This document shows positions 33,310 to 43,137 of a stretch of 52,763 nt of DNA, in pieces. The number at the start of each line of letters is the position of its first letter. Position 1 is the first letter of the stretch. The position numbers and the translations under genes are program-made. Source of the stretch: Mycolicibacterium houstonense (GTDB taxonomy: Bacteria > Actinomycetota > Actinomycetes > Mycobacteriales > Mycobacteriaceae). The notes beneath the pieces are model-generated. The model had not been told where the DNA came from, did not search any database, and saw only the letters and a list, made by a program, of their open reading frames with translations. The stretch is from positions 3,762,750-3,815,512 of the forward strand of contig NZ_LT546207.1 in NCBI RefSeq assembly GCF_900078665.2, given 5' to 3'.

Positions 33310-33807
33310 TCAGATCTTCGCCAGGAAGTCCGAGCTGTACACGTCGCCGCGGATACGCCCCGGCGGCGGCGGCCCCTCGACCACCACGTAGGCCTCGGTC
33401 GCGTCGGCGAGGGCAGGCCCGGAGACCGTGACGGTCGCGGTGCCGCTGGCGTCGGTATGCAGCACACCGCTGGACACCCCCGGGTCGCCCGGGTTACAGG
33501 TGGCCGCACCCGAACGGGGCATCTGAATGAGCCGGACCCGGTAGGCGGCGCCGGGCCAGGCCGTCTGCATGTGGACCTGGGCGCGCACCTCGGACCCGTC
33601 ACTGCCGATATCGGCCCAGCCCGAGCCGGGCCCGGAACCCACGCCGTCGAGGAACAGCGGCGCGACGAAGTCGCAGTTCCGGATCTGAATCGACAACGGC
33701 ACGAACGTCGACGCCGCGGCCGGGGCCACCCCGAGCCCACTCAGCGCCACCGTGCCGGTCGCCGCCAGCGTCACCGTGTGTTTTGTGCGCCAAACCATCG
33801 CCCGCAT
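33310..33807 (-). CDS. Exported protein of unknown function
   Basis: 165 residues from the ATG at 33807 (another ATG is 3 codons in). The signal peptide is VWRTKHTVTLAATGTVALSGLGVAPAAA. The mature part is beta-rich, with TFVPLSIQIRNCDFVAPLFLDG, AYRVRLIQMPRSGAATCNPGDPGVSSGVLHTDASGTATVTVSG and DATEAYVVVEGPPP; its two cysteines may form one disulphide. It looks like an Ig-like or jelly-roll exported domain. I do not recognise the family. A long inverted repeat (33816-33860) lies directly upstream in the putative leader. Confidence 0.7.
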   Translation of the reverse strand: MRAMVWRTKHTVTLAATGTVALSGLGVAPAAASTFVPLSIQIRNCDFVAPLFLDGVGSGPGSGWADIGSDGSEVRAQVHMQTAWPGAAYRVRLIQMPRSGAATCNPGDPGVSSGVLHTDASGTATVTVSGPALADATEAYVVVEGPPPPGRIRGDVYSSDFLAKI

Positions 33808-33815
33808 CCCGCCTG

Positions 33816-33860
33816 CTCGACGTGCCAGTGCGTCATTATTGGCACACCGGGCACGTCGAG
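33816..33860 (-). repeat. Nested inverted repeats in the leader of the exported-protein gene
   Basis: CTCGACGTGCC (33816-33826) and GGCACGTCGAG (33850-33860) are perfect 11-nt arms, 23 nt apart. A second pair, GTGCCA (33822-33827) and TGGCAC (33840-33845), uses part of the same arm, so the two folds exclude each other. The outer stem ends 9 nt before the ATG, next to the ribosome site. Confidence 0.65.
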
Positions 33861-33912
33861 AAGCGGCACTTCGCACAAATTGGCCGAACGGTTCGGCGGC
33901 CCCTGGGCCGGC

Positions 33913-34671
33913 CTAGCGCCAGCGCCCCAGGATCTCCTTGGCCCGAGCACCCAGCGACCACTGCAGGAACGGCCCGAAGGTTATGCGCCCCACACCGATC
34001 GCCGCCAGCTCCGCACGGTCGGCGGTGTCGGCCGGAACCGTCACACTGACCGGGAGCGGCACCTCGGAAACGAAGCGCGCCAACCCTTCCGGGTCGCGGA
34101 GGCCGGCCGGGAACAGCGAGTCGGCACCCGCGGCCGCCGCTTCGGACAGCCGGGCGATGGCCCGGTCCACCCGGTCGGCGTCTTCGCCGTCATTGCGCAG
34201 GAACAGGTCGGTACGCGCGTTGATGACCACATGGACACCGGCGGAGTCGGCAGCCGCACGCAGCTGCCCCACCAGTTCGGCGTGCTCGGCCGGGCTGCGC
34301 AGCCGCTTGTTCTCCCGGTGCACGGTGTCCTCCAGGTTGAAGCCGACCGCGCCGACGTCGAGCAGGCCTTCGATCACGCGCTGCGGCGCCTCGCCATAGC
34401 CGGACTCGATGTCGACCGACACCGGCACGTCGACCGCGTCGGTGATCTGCCGTACCCGGGCCAGCAGGTCGTCGAACGACATCACCTCGCCGTCGGCCTT
34501 GCCGATTGAATCGGCGACCGGATGGCTACCCACGGTCAGTGCGGAGAACCCCTCGTCGACGGCCAGCCGGGCCGACCAGGCGTCCCAGACCGTGGGCAGC
34601 ACAACAGGGTTACCGGGTTGATGCAGCGCCAACAGCGCCGCGGCACGATCCTGCAACGTCGACTCACTCAT
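33913..34671 (-). CDS. Isocitrate lyase/PEP mutase family enzyme
   Basis: 252 residues, ATG start behind GGAGGAACGC. LPTVWDAWSARLAVDEGFSALTVGSHPVADSIG starts the PEP-mutase/isocitrate-lyase barrel; VPVSVDIESGYG holds the metal-binding aspartate, VGFNLEDTVH the next, and VINARTDLFL the later strand. Members cleave or form C-C or C-P bonds of 2-oxo-acid-type substrates (methylisocitrate, oxaloacetate, petal-death-protein-like). It lacks the KKCGH catalytic loop of true isocitrate lyase, so an oxaloacetate/2-methylmalate-type lyase is likelier. It is divergent from the sdh1 operon. Confidence 0.87.
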   Translation of the reverse strand: MSESTLQDRAAALLALHQPGNPVVLPTVWDAWSARLAVDEGFSALTVGSHPVADSIGKADGEVMSFDDLLARVRQITDAVDVPVSVDIESGYGEAPQRVIEGLLDVGAVGFNLEDTVHRENKRLRSPAEHAELVGQLRAAADSAGVHVVINARTDLFLRNDGEDADRVDRAIARLSEAAAAGADSLFPAGLRDPEGLARFVSEVPLPVSVTVPADTADRAELAAIGVGRITFGPFLQWSLGARAKEILGRWR

Positions 34672-34782
34672 GCGTTCCTCCAGGCGCTCAGATGTCCCTT
34701 GACCGGCCGCGAAGCCAGCGAAAACAACACTACGGGTCGGGCCTCGACGGCTCGTTCGGGCGGCCCGGGCCCCACCTTTCGG

Positions 34783-34823
34783 ACGTGATGCGCATCACGT
34801 TCCGATCGTGATGTGGCTAGCAT
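34783..34823 (+). promoter_or_regulatory. CRP-type palindrome and -10 upstream of the sdh1 operon
   Basis: ACGTGATGCGCATCACGT (34783-34800) is a perfect 18-nt palindrome with the GTGA-N6-TCAC core of CRP sites. TAGCAT (34818-34823) matches TANNNT. A start of transcription near 34830-34833 would put the palindrome centre near -41, a class II activator position. Confidence 0.65.
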
Positions 34824-34871
34824 TGGGTGTCGTACTGTGAGCCCTGACACCCTTCAGCCCGAGGAGGTCAC

Positions 34872-35168
34872 TTGTCCACCACCACCGAGTTCACCGAACT
34901 GCACAATCTGATCGGCGACATGCGCCGGTGCGTCACCACGTTGGCGGCGAAGTACGGGGATTCCCCCGCCATGCGCCGTGTGGTCAACGACGCCGAGCGA
35001 ATCCTCAACGACATCGAGCGGTTGGACATCGACGCCGAAGAGTTGGAGATGCGTCACGGCGTGACACGCCAACAACCGGCCCGCGAAAAGATCGGGATCC
35101 CCGACACCCAATACGGCAGCGAGTTCTGGCAGGACGTCGCTGACGAGGGTCTCGGCGGATACCGCTGA
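34872..35168 (+). CDS. Small conserved protein at the head of the sdh1 operon (Rv0250c-like)
   Basis: 98 residues with a TTG start behind a strong GAGGAGG. The protein is mostly helical and charged (TELHNLIGDMRRCVTTLAAKYGDSPAMRRVVNDAERILNDIERLDIDAEELEM), with no membrane segment or signal. M. tuberculosis has a gene of the same size (Rv0250c) in the same place upstream of sdh1. Its position suggests an assembly or regulatory partner of the dehydrogenase; there is no motif to prove it. The start codon is weak, but the ribosome site and length fix it. Confidence 0.85.
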   Translation: MSTTTEFTELHNLIGDMRRCVTTLAAKYGDSPAMRRVVNDAERILNDIERLDIDAEELEMRHGVTRQQPAREKIGIPDTQYGSEFWQDVADEGLGGYR

Positions 35169-35218
35169 GCTCGCGGGCCTTTGCCGCCCGCGAACAATTG
35201 AACTGAAGAAAGGGAACC

Positions 35219-36040
35219 GTGAGCGCACCCACCGCTGACCGTCGCGCGACCGGGGTCTTCTCGTCCACACGAGCGCAGATCCCTCAACGCACCCTACGGA
35301 CCGATCGGTGGTGGCAGGCACCACTATTGACCAACCTGGGGCTTGCGGCGTTCGTCATCTACGCGACGATCCGGGCATTCTGGGGCAGCGCGTACTGGGT
35401 GGAGGACTACCACTACCTGACGCCCTTCTATTCACCCTGCGTCAGCACCGCGTGCGCGCCGGGGGCCAGCCACTTCGGCCAGTGGGTCGGGGAACTGCCC
35501 TGGTTCATCCCGATGGCGTTCATCTCACTGCCGTTCCTGTTGGCCTTCCGGCTGACGTGTTACTACTACCGCAAGGCGTACTACCGGTCGGTGTGGCAGT
35601 CACCGACCGCCTGCGCGGTCGCCGAACCGCACGCGAAATACACTGGTGAGACCAAGCTTCCGCTGATCATGCAGAACCTGCACCGGTACTTCTTCTATGC
35701 CGCGGTGCTCATCTCGTTGGTCAACACCTATGACGCGATCGTCGCGTTCCACTCGCCGTCCGGATTCGGGTTCGGCCTCGGCAACGTCATCCTGACGGTC
35801 AACGTCATCCTGCTGTGGGTCTACACGGTGTCCTGCCATTCGTGCCGGCACGTCACCGGCGGCCGGCTCAAGCATTTCTCCAAACACCCTGTCCGCTACT
35901 GGATGTGGACACAGGTGAGCAAGCTCAACACCCGCCACATGCTTTTCGCCTGGATCACGCTGGGCACCCTGGTCCTCACCGACTTCTACATCATGTTGGT
36001 GGCCAGCGGCACCATCTCCGATCTCAGGTTCATCGGCTGA
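35219..36040 (+). CDS. sdhC: Succinate dehydrogenase Sdh1 membrane subunit SdhC
   Basis: 273 residues, GTG start behind AAAGGG. Five or so membrane helices. Cysteines and histidines cluster near the membrane faces: Cys74 and Cys79 (PCVSTAC), Cys114, His155 (NLHRYFFY), Cys206-His207-Cys209-His211 (SCHSCRH) and His240 (NTRHMLF). Mycobacterial Sdh1 was shown by cryo-EM to hold an unusual Rieske-type [2Fe-2S] cluster in its membrane subunit, and some of these residues are the likely ligands. It passes electrons from SdhB to the quinone pool. Followed by sdhA and sdhB. Confidence 0.92.
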   Translation: MSAPTADRRATGVFSSTRAQIPQRTLRTDRWWQAPLLTNLGLAAFVIYATIRAFWGSAYWVEDYHYLTPFYSPCVSTACAPGASHFGQWVGELPWFIPMAFISLPFLLAFRLTCYYYRKAYYRSVWQSPTACAVAEPHAKYTGETKLPLIMQNLHRYFFYAAVLISLVNTYDAIVAFHSPSGFGFGLGNVILTVNVILLWVYTVSCHSCRHVTGGRLKHFSKHPVRYWMWTQVSKLNTRHMLFAWITLGTLVLTDFYIMLVASGTISDLRFIG

Positions 36041-36104
36041 GTCGGCGAGCCGACTTTCTTTGGCCGACAAGTACGTACACGCAAGAAGGCGAGTGGGGAT
36101 TTTC

Positions 36105-38012
36105 ATGGGCGAGTTGGAACGGCACAGCTACGACGTAGTCGTGATCGGTGCCGGCGGGGCAGGTCTACGCGCGGTGATCGAGGCCCGCGAACGCGGTCTG
36201 CGAGTGGCCGTGGTGACCAAGTCGTTGTTCGGCAAGGCCCACACCGTGATGGCCGAGGGCGGCTGTGCGGCCGCGATGCGCAACGTCAACACCAAGGACT
36301 CCTGGCAGGTGCACTTCGGTGACACCATGCGCGGCGGCAAGTTCCTCAACAACTGGCGGATGGCCGAACTGCACGCCCAGGAAGCCCCCGACCGGGTGTG
36401 GGAACTGGAGAGCTACGGCGCGCTGTTCGACCGGACCAAGGACGGCCGGATCAGCCAGCGCAACTTCGGCGGGCACACCTATCCGCGGCTGGCCCACGTC
36501 GGCGACCGCACCGGCCTGGAGATCATCCGGACGCTCCAGCAGAAGATCGTCTCGCTGCAGCAGGAGGACAAGGCCGAGCTCGGCGACTACGAGGCCCGGA
36601 TCCGGGTCTTCCACGAGTGCTCGATCACCGAGCTGATCAAAGACGGTGACCGGATCGCCGGCGCATTCGGGTACTACCGCGAGACCGGCAATTTCGTGCT
36701 GTTCGAGGCGCCCGCGATCGTGCTGGCCACCGGCGGCATCGGCAAGTCCTTCAAGGTGTCGTCGAACTCGTGGGAGTACACCGGCGACGGCCATGCCCTG
36801 GCCCTGCGCGCCGGGTCCGGCCTGATCAACATGGAGTTCATCCAGTTCCACCCCACCGGCATGGTCTGGCCGCTGTCGGTGAAAGGCATCCTGGTCACCG
36901 AGGGCGTGCGCGGCGACGGCGGAGTGCTCAAGAACTCCGAGGGCAAGCGGTTCATGTTCGACTACATCCCCCCGGTGTTCAAAGGCCAGTACGCCGAGAC
37001 CGAGGAAGAAGCCGATCAATGGCTCAAGGACAACGACTCCGCCCGGCGCACCCCTGACCTGCTCCCCCGCGACGAGGTGGCCCGGGCCATCAACTCCGAG
37101 GTGAAGGCGGGCCGCGGCTCACCGCATGGCGGCGTGTACCTCGACATCGCCTCGCGCATGCCGACCGAGGAGATCAAGCGCCGGCTGCCGTCGATGTACC
37201 ACCAGTTCATGGAGCTGGCCGAGGTCGACATCACCAAGGACGAGATGGAAGTCGGCCCCACCTGTCACTACGTGATGGGCGGCATCGAGGTGGATCCCGA
37301 CACCGGTGGCGCGGCCACCCCCGGTCTGTTCGCGGCAGGTGAGTGCTCGGGCGGTATGCACGGCTCCAATCGTCTTGGCGGCAACTCACTTTCGGACCTG
37401 CTGGTGTTCGGACGACGGGCCGGGCTCGGTGCGGCCGACTATGTGGCGGCGCTGCCGGAGCGGCCAAAGGTTTCGGAGGCCGCGATCATCGAGGCGACCG
37501 AGCTGGCGCTGGCCCCCTTCGAATCGCACGCCAACCCGGAGAACCCGTACACCCTGCACGCCGAACTCCAGCAGTGCATGAACGACCTCGTCGGCATCAT
37601 CCGCAAGGCCGAGGAGATCGAGGAAGCCCTGGCCAAGCTCGCCGAGTTGCGGACCCGCATCCACAACGTCACCGTCGAGGGCGGTCGCGTGTTCAACCCG
37701 GGCTGGCACCTGGCCATCGACATGCGCAACATGCTGCTGGTCAGCGAATGCGTGGCCAAGGCCGCCCTGGCCAGGACCGAGAGTCGCGGCGGGCACACCC
37801 GCGACGACTACCCGGACATGGACGCCAACTGGCGCAACACGCTGCTGGTGTGCCGTACGGCCGGCGATGATCAGGTGGTGCCGGACGTGACGGTCACGCC
37901 GGAGTCCCAGCTGCCGATGCGGGCGGACCTGTTGGCCACCTTCGAACTGTCCGAGCTCGAAAAGTATTACACCGAACAAGAACTGGCCGAGCACCCCGAT
38001 CGGAAGGGCTGA
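36105..38012 (+). CDS. sdhA: Succinate dehydrogenase Sdh1 flavoprotein SdhA
   Basis: 635 residues from the ATG at 36105; a TTG at 36060 would add 15 basic residues. DVVVIGAGGAGLRAVIEARERG binds FAD, and His46 in AHTVMAEGG is the covalent FAD site. IQFHPTGM, GRGSPHGGVYLDIA (substrate and catalytic Arg region) and GSNRLGGNSLSDLLVFGRRAG are all present. It oxidises succinate to fumarate. sdhB starts 1 nt after the stop. It is the flavoprotein of the type F complex II. Confidence 0.95.
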   Translation: MGELERHSYDVVVIGAGGAGLRAVIEARERGLRVAVVTKSLFGKAHTVMAEGGCAAAMRNVNTKDSWQVHFGDTMRGGKFLNNWRMAELHAQEAPDRVWELESYGALFDRTKDGRISQRNFGGHTYPRLAHVGDRTGLEIIRTLQQKIVSLQQEDKAELGDYEARIRVFHECSITELIKDGDRIAGAFGYYRETGNFVLFEAPAIVLATGGIGKSFKVSSNSWEYTGDGHALALRAGSGLINMEFIQFHPTGMVWPLSVKGILVTEGVRGDGGVLKNSEGKRFMFDYIPPVFKGQYAETEEEADQWLKDNDSARRTPDLLPRDEVARAINSEVKAGRGSPHGGVYLDIASRMPTEEIKRRLPSMYHQFMELAEVDITKDEMEVGPTCHYVMGGIEVDPDTGGAATPGLFAAGECSGGMHGSNRLGGNSLSDLLVFGRRAGLGAADYVAALPERPKVSEAAIIEATELALAPFESHANPENPYTLHAELQQCMNDLVGIIRKAEEIEEALAKLAELRTRIHNVTVEGGRVFNPGWHLAIDMRNMLLVSECVAKAALARTESRGGHTRDDYPDMDANWRNTLLVCRTAGDDQVVPDVTVTPESQLPMRADLLATFELSELEKYYTEQELAEHPDRKG

Positions 38013-38013
38013 T

Positions 38014-38763
38014 ATGGCGGCGTACGACGCGAACCTGCGAGTCTGGCGGGGCGATGACACCGGTGGCGAGTTGCAGGACTACACCGTCGAGGTGAACGAC
38101 GGTGAGGTGGTGCTCGACATCATCCACCGGCTGCAGGCCACCCAGACCCCCGACCTGGCCGTGCGTTGGAACTGCAAGGCAGGCAAGTGTGGGTCCTGCT
38201 CGGCGGAGATCAATGGCCGGCCACGGCTGATGTGCATGACCCGGATGTCGACGTTCGACCCGTCCGAAACGGTGACCGTGACTCCGCTGCGGACGTTCCC
38301 GGTGATGCGCGACTTGGTGACCGACGTGTCGTTCAACTACGAAAAGGCGCGTCAGATCCCGTCGTTCACACCGCCCAAGGATCTGCAGCCCGGCGAATAC
38401 CGGATGCAGCAGGAGGATGTGAACCGCAGCCAGGAGTTCCGCAAGTGCATCGAGTGCTTCCTGTGCCAGAACGTCTGTCACGTGGTGCGCGATCACGAGG
38501 AGAACAAGGAGGCGTTCGCCGGGCCGCGGTTCCACATGCGGATCGCGGAGTTGGACATGCACCCGCTCGATGTCCTGGACCGCAAGGACATGGCTCAGGA
38601 CGAGTTCGGGCTGGGCTACTGCAACATCACCAAGTGCTGCACCGAGGTGTGCCCGGAGAACATCAAGATTACCGACAACGCTCTGATCCCGATGAAGGAA
38701 CGGGTGGCCGACCGCAAGTATGACCCGATCGTGTGGTTGGGCAACAAGCTGTTTCGGAGGTAG
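38014..38763 (+). CDS. sdhB: Succinate dehydrogenase Sdh1 iron-sulfur subunit SdhB
   Basis: 249 residues. The N-terminal [2Fe-2S] ferredoxin-like domain has CKAGKCGSCSAEINGRPRLMC; the C-terminal part has CIECFLCQNVC and TKCCTEVCPENI for the [4Fe-4S] and [3Fe-4S] clusters. It carries electrons from SdhA to SdhC. It is the last gene of the operon, with an 18-bp-stem terminator 18 nt after the stop. Confidence 0.95.
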   Translation: MAAYDANLRVWRGDDTGGELQDYTVEVNDGEVVLDIIHRLQATQTPDLAVRWNCKAGKCGSCSAEINGRPRLMCMTRMSTFDPSETVTVTPLRTFPVMRDLVTDVSFNYEKARQIPSFTPPKDLQPGEYRMQQEDVNRSQEFRKCIECFLCQNVCHVVRDHEENKEAFAGPRFHMRIAELDMHPLDVLDRKDMAQDEFGLGYCNITKCCTEVCPENIKITDNALIPMKERVADRKYDPIVWLGNKLFRR

Positions 38764-38780
38764 TTCTCCGCACCGACATC

Positions 38781-38829
38781 AACGAAATGGTCGTTCCCAA
38801 CCGCCGGGAACGACCATTTCGTTGTTTTG
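38781..38829 (+). terminator. Strong intrinsic terminator of the sdh1 operon
   Basis: AACGAAATGGTCGTTCCC (38781-38798) pairs perfectly over 18 bp with 38806-38823, leaving a 7-nt loop, and GTTTTG follows. It is the strongest hairpin in the window. Confidence 0.92.
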
Positions 38830-38912
38830 AGCGTGCTGAACGCCGGGTGGCCCGATCGGATGCGCGCGTAGGCTCGAGGCACAGCAGCCAATCAGCGTCG
38901 AAAGGCAGCTTC

Positions 38913-39074
38913 ATGACCATGGGACACACGCACAGCATCACCGAAATCCGGACCGCGATCCGCGAACTGTCGCTCCGGGCCGACCTGGCCCGCAAAGAGG
39001 GCCGTCCGGACGATGCCGGCGAGATCGAACAACGCATCGCCATATACCGCGAAGAACTGGCCGCACGACCCTGA
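38913..39074 (+). CDS. Small helical hypothetical protein
   Basis: 53 residues from the ATG at 38913, with AAAGG a suitable distance upstream; the frame is open from 38733 but the upstream part is the terminator region. The sequence (HSITEIRTAIRELSLRADLARKEGRPDDAGEIEQRIAIYREELAARP) predicts two amphipathic charged helices and no signal or membrane segment. It could be a small protein-binding or nucleoid-type factor; I do not recognise it. Confidence 0.55.
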   Translation: MTMGHTHSITEIRTAIRELSLRADLARKEGRPDDAGEIEQRIAIYREELAARP

Positions 39075-39108
39075 GTCGGGCCTTCCGCAGCAGGCGGGCG
39101 CCGTGAGG

Positions 39109-40630
<1,522 letters not shown>

Positions 40631-40676
40631 CGGCCAGGGTCACGATCACGCCGAACACAACTGCTGACCCGGACGG

Positions 40677-40692
40677 TAAGTTGGCGGCCATC
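40677..40692 (+). promoter_or_regulatory. Candidate promoter of the GAP gene
   Basis: TAAGTT (40677-40682) fits TANNNT and ends 10 nt before the ATG at 40693, giving a leader of only a few nucleotides. This supports ATG 40693 over the earlier TTG at 40681. Confidence 0.35.
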
Positions 40693-41355
40693 ATGTGGAT
40701 CGCTCTCCTGGTGATGGCCGCCGCCGTCAGCCTGGAGCCGTTCCGGATCGGGATGACGGTCCTGATGCTCAATCGCCCCCGGCCGCTGTTGCAGCTGTTG
40801 GCCTTCCTCACCGGCGGTTTCGCGATGGGCACCACGGTGGGCATGATCGTGCTGTTCATCCTGCGCCCGGCTCTCGGGTCGGCCCACTTCACCCTGCCCC
40901 GGGTGCAGGTGGCGGTGGGGGCCCTGGCGCTCGTGGTGGCGGCGGTCGTCGCCACCGGCAAGCTGTCCGGCCTCCGCGGGCCGAGACCCGACCGGGAACC
41001 GGGACCGCTCGCGACGCGCATGCGTCAACTGCTGCGCGGTCACTCGCTGTGGACGGCAGGTGCAGCGGGTCTCGGCATCGCCCTGCCGTCCATCGACTAC
41101 CTCGCGGCGCTCGCGCTCATCGTCGCCTCCGGAGCCGCGGCCGCCACCCAGGTCGGGGCCTTATTGCTGTTCAACGTGGTGGCGTTCGGGCTCGTGGAGA
41201 TCCCGCTGATCTCCTACCTGGTGGCCCCGGACCGCACCCGCGCAACCTTGGCCGCCCTGCAGGACTGGCTGCAGACGGACCGGCACCGCAAACTCGCGGC
41301 GGTGGTCGCCACGGTCGGCGCCGTGTTGCTCGTCGTCGGGCTCGTCGGCCTGTAA
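40693..41355 (+). CDS. GAP-family membrane protein (GPL addressing protein-like)
   Basis: 220 residues from the ATG at 40693 (TTG at 40681 possible). It has six membrane helices in two groups of three: MWIALLVMAAAVSLEPFRIGMTVLML, LLAFLTGGFAMGTTVGMIVLFI, VAVGALALVVAAVVATG, a central loop RPDREPGPLATRMRQLLRGHS, then three more. This is the layout of the Gap/Sap family, one member of which is needed to move glycopeptidolipids to the mycobacterial surface. Standing beside the TPP-like locus, a role in surface lipid export is likely. It is convergent with fadD23. Confidence 0.85.
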   Translation: MWIALLVMAAAVSLEPFRIGMTVLMLNRPRPLLQLLAFLTGGFAMGTTVGMIVLFILRPALGSAHFTLPRVQVAVGALALVVAAVVATGKLSGLRGPRPDREPGPLATRMRQLLRGHSLWTAGAAGLGIALPSIDYLAALALIVASGAAAATQVGALLLFNVVAFGLVEIPLISYLVAPDRTRATLAALQDWLQTDRHRKLAAVVATVGAVLLVVGLVGL

Positions 41356-41376
41356 GCCCGGCTACACCAGGTTTGC

Positions 41377-43137
41377 TCAGGCGTCCAACCGAGTGAACTC
41401 GTCCTGCCGGTACTGCTCGACACAGGCTGCGCGCCGGACCTTGCCGCTCGTCGTCGTGGGAATCGAGCCGGGAGACACCAGGACGAGATCGCCGACGTTC
41501 AACCCGTGCGCATTGGATATCGCCGAGGTGACGTCGCTCTTGATCTCCTTGAGCCAGTGCTCTGCCTCGACGGTGGACTCGCCCCGCTTCTTGATCTCGA
41601 CGACGGTCACCAGTTTCTCGGTGGCGTTCACCGGAACCGAGATCGCCGCGACCCGGCCCCCGGTGATCTGCTGGACCGTCGCCTCGATGTCCTCGGGATA
41701 GTGGTTACGCCCGCGGATGATCAACAGGTCCTTGATGCGCCCGACGATGAACAGAGCGCCCTCGGAGACGAAGCCGAGATCGCCGGTCTTGAGCCAAGGG
41801 CCGTCAGGTGTTCCCGGCGACGCGTCGACGAGAGTGGCGCCGAAGCACTGCTGTTCCTCCGGCGATCTGCTCCAGTAGCCGGCCGCGACGTTGTCGCCGT
41901 GCACCCAGATCTCACCGACCACGTCCGGCGCGCATTCCCGGTTGGTGTCGGCATCGACGATTCGCACCGCCGGTGACTGCGGCACCGCGTATTTGACGAG
42001 CGCCGAACCCTTTCCGGCCGCACACCGCCGGACCCGGCCGGCGGACAGTTCGTCGGCATCGAAGTGCACGGTCTCCGAGGATTCGCTCCAGGTGCCCGTC
42101 GCCACGAACACGGTGGCCTCCGCCAGTCCGTACGAGGGGCGCAGCATGTCCTCACGAAAATTGAAGTGGGCGAACCGGTCTGCGAAGCGCTCCAACGTAG
42201 CCGGCTCGACGCGCTCGGCACCGTTGATGATGCCGATCACCCCGCCGAGGTCGAGTCCGGCGAGGTCGGAGTCCTTGGTCTTGCGGGCGGCCAGGTCGAA
42301 CGCGAAGTTGGGGGCCGCGGAGAAGGCGCGCGGATTCTCGGCGAGCGCCCGGATCCAGCGGGACGGTTGCTCGAGGAACGCCACCGGGCTCGTCAGCGCG
42401 GCGCGATAGCCACTCAGGATCGGAGCGCACACGCCCAGCACCAGCCCCATGTCGTGGTAGAAGGGCAGCCACGACACGATGGTCGCGTCGTTGGCGGTTT
42501 TCACCTGGGCATCCGCGAAGAACCCCCGCATCAGCTGCTCGAAGTTCGCCTGCACGTTGCGGTGCGAGATCATGACGCCGGTGGGCAGCCGGGTCGAACC
42601 GGAGCTGTACTGCAGATACGCCGTCGTCGGGAACTCGGCGGCCAGGGCGGCCCCGTCGAGACCACCTGAACCGTCGTCGGCGTCCAGATTCAACGAGTCG
42701 ATCGCGACGATCTTCGGGGCGGTGTTCATCCGGGACTGGTCGACGTAGTCTCCGACATCCTCGGCGACGGCGGATGTCGTCAGGACCAGCGACGGCTTCG
42801 TATCGACGAAGACCGCACTCACCCGGTCATGGCTCGAGCCGCGGTGCGGCATGGGCAGCGGCACCGCGATCAGCCCGGCCTGCATGGAACCCAGGAACGC
42901 CAGGATGTACTCCAGGCCTTGCGGGGCCAGGATCACCGCCCGGTCACCGACCGACCCGTGCAGGCTGATCTCGCGGGCCACGTTCATCGTCCGGCGCGAC
43001 AACTGCGACCACGTCAGGGTCTCGGTGATACCCGCCGGATCGGTGCCGTATTCGGTGAACGTGAAGGCGACGTCGTCAGGGCGCAGGGTCGCACGTCCGT
43101 GCAGCATCGAGAGAATCGTCGACTGCGGAGTGGACAT
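41377..43137 (-). CDS. fadD23: Fatty acyl-AMP ligase (FadD23-like)
   Basis: 586 residues. [21 protein letters not shown] is the ATP/AMP-binding A3 motif, and [36 protein letters not shown] the A7/A8 core with the hinge. The early sequence ([34 protein letters not shown]) is typical of the FAAL subgroup, whose members load activated fatty acids onto PKS carrier proteins rather than CoA. In the trehalose polyphleate locus fadD23 fills this role. It is the last gene of the minus-strand operon; its start codon shares one base with the stop of the PE-PPE gene. Confidence 0.9.
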   Translation of the reverse strand: MSTPQSTILSMLHGRATLRPDDVAFTFTEYGTDPAGITETLTWSQLSRRTMNVAREISLHGSVGDRAVILAPQGLEYILAFLGSMQAGLIAVPLPMPHRGSSHDRVSAVFVDTKPSLVLTTSAVAEDVGDYVDQSRMNTAPKIVAIDSLNLDADDGSGGLDGAALAAEFPTTAYLQYSSGSTRLPTGVMISHRNVQANFEQLMRGFFADAQVKTANDATIVSWLPFYHDMGLVLGVCAPILSGYRAALTSPVAFLEQPSRWIRALAENPRAFSAAPNFAFDLAARKTKDSDLAGLDLGGVIGIINGAERVEPATLERFADRFAHFNFREDMLRPSYGLAEATVFVATGTWSESSETVHFDADELSAGRVRRCAAGKGSALVKYAVPQSPAVRIVDADTNRECAPDVVGEIWVHGDNVAAGYWSRSPEEQQCFGATLVDASPGTPDGPWLKTGDLGFVSEGALFIVGRIKDLLIIRGRNHYPEDIEATVQQITGGRVAAISVPVNATEKLVTVVEIKKRGESTVEAEHWLKEIKSDVTSAISNAHGLNVGDLVLVSPGSIPTTTSGKVRRAACVEQYRQDEFTRLDA

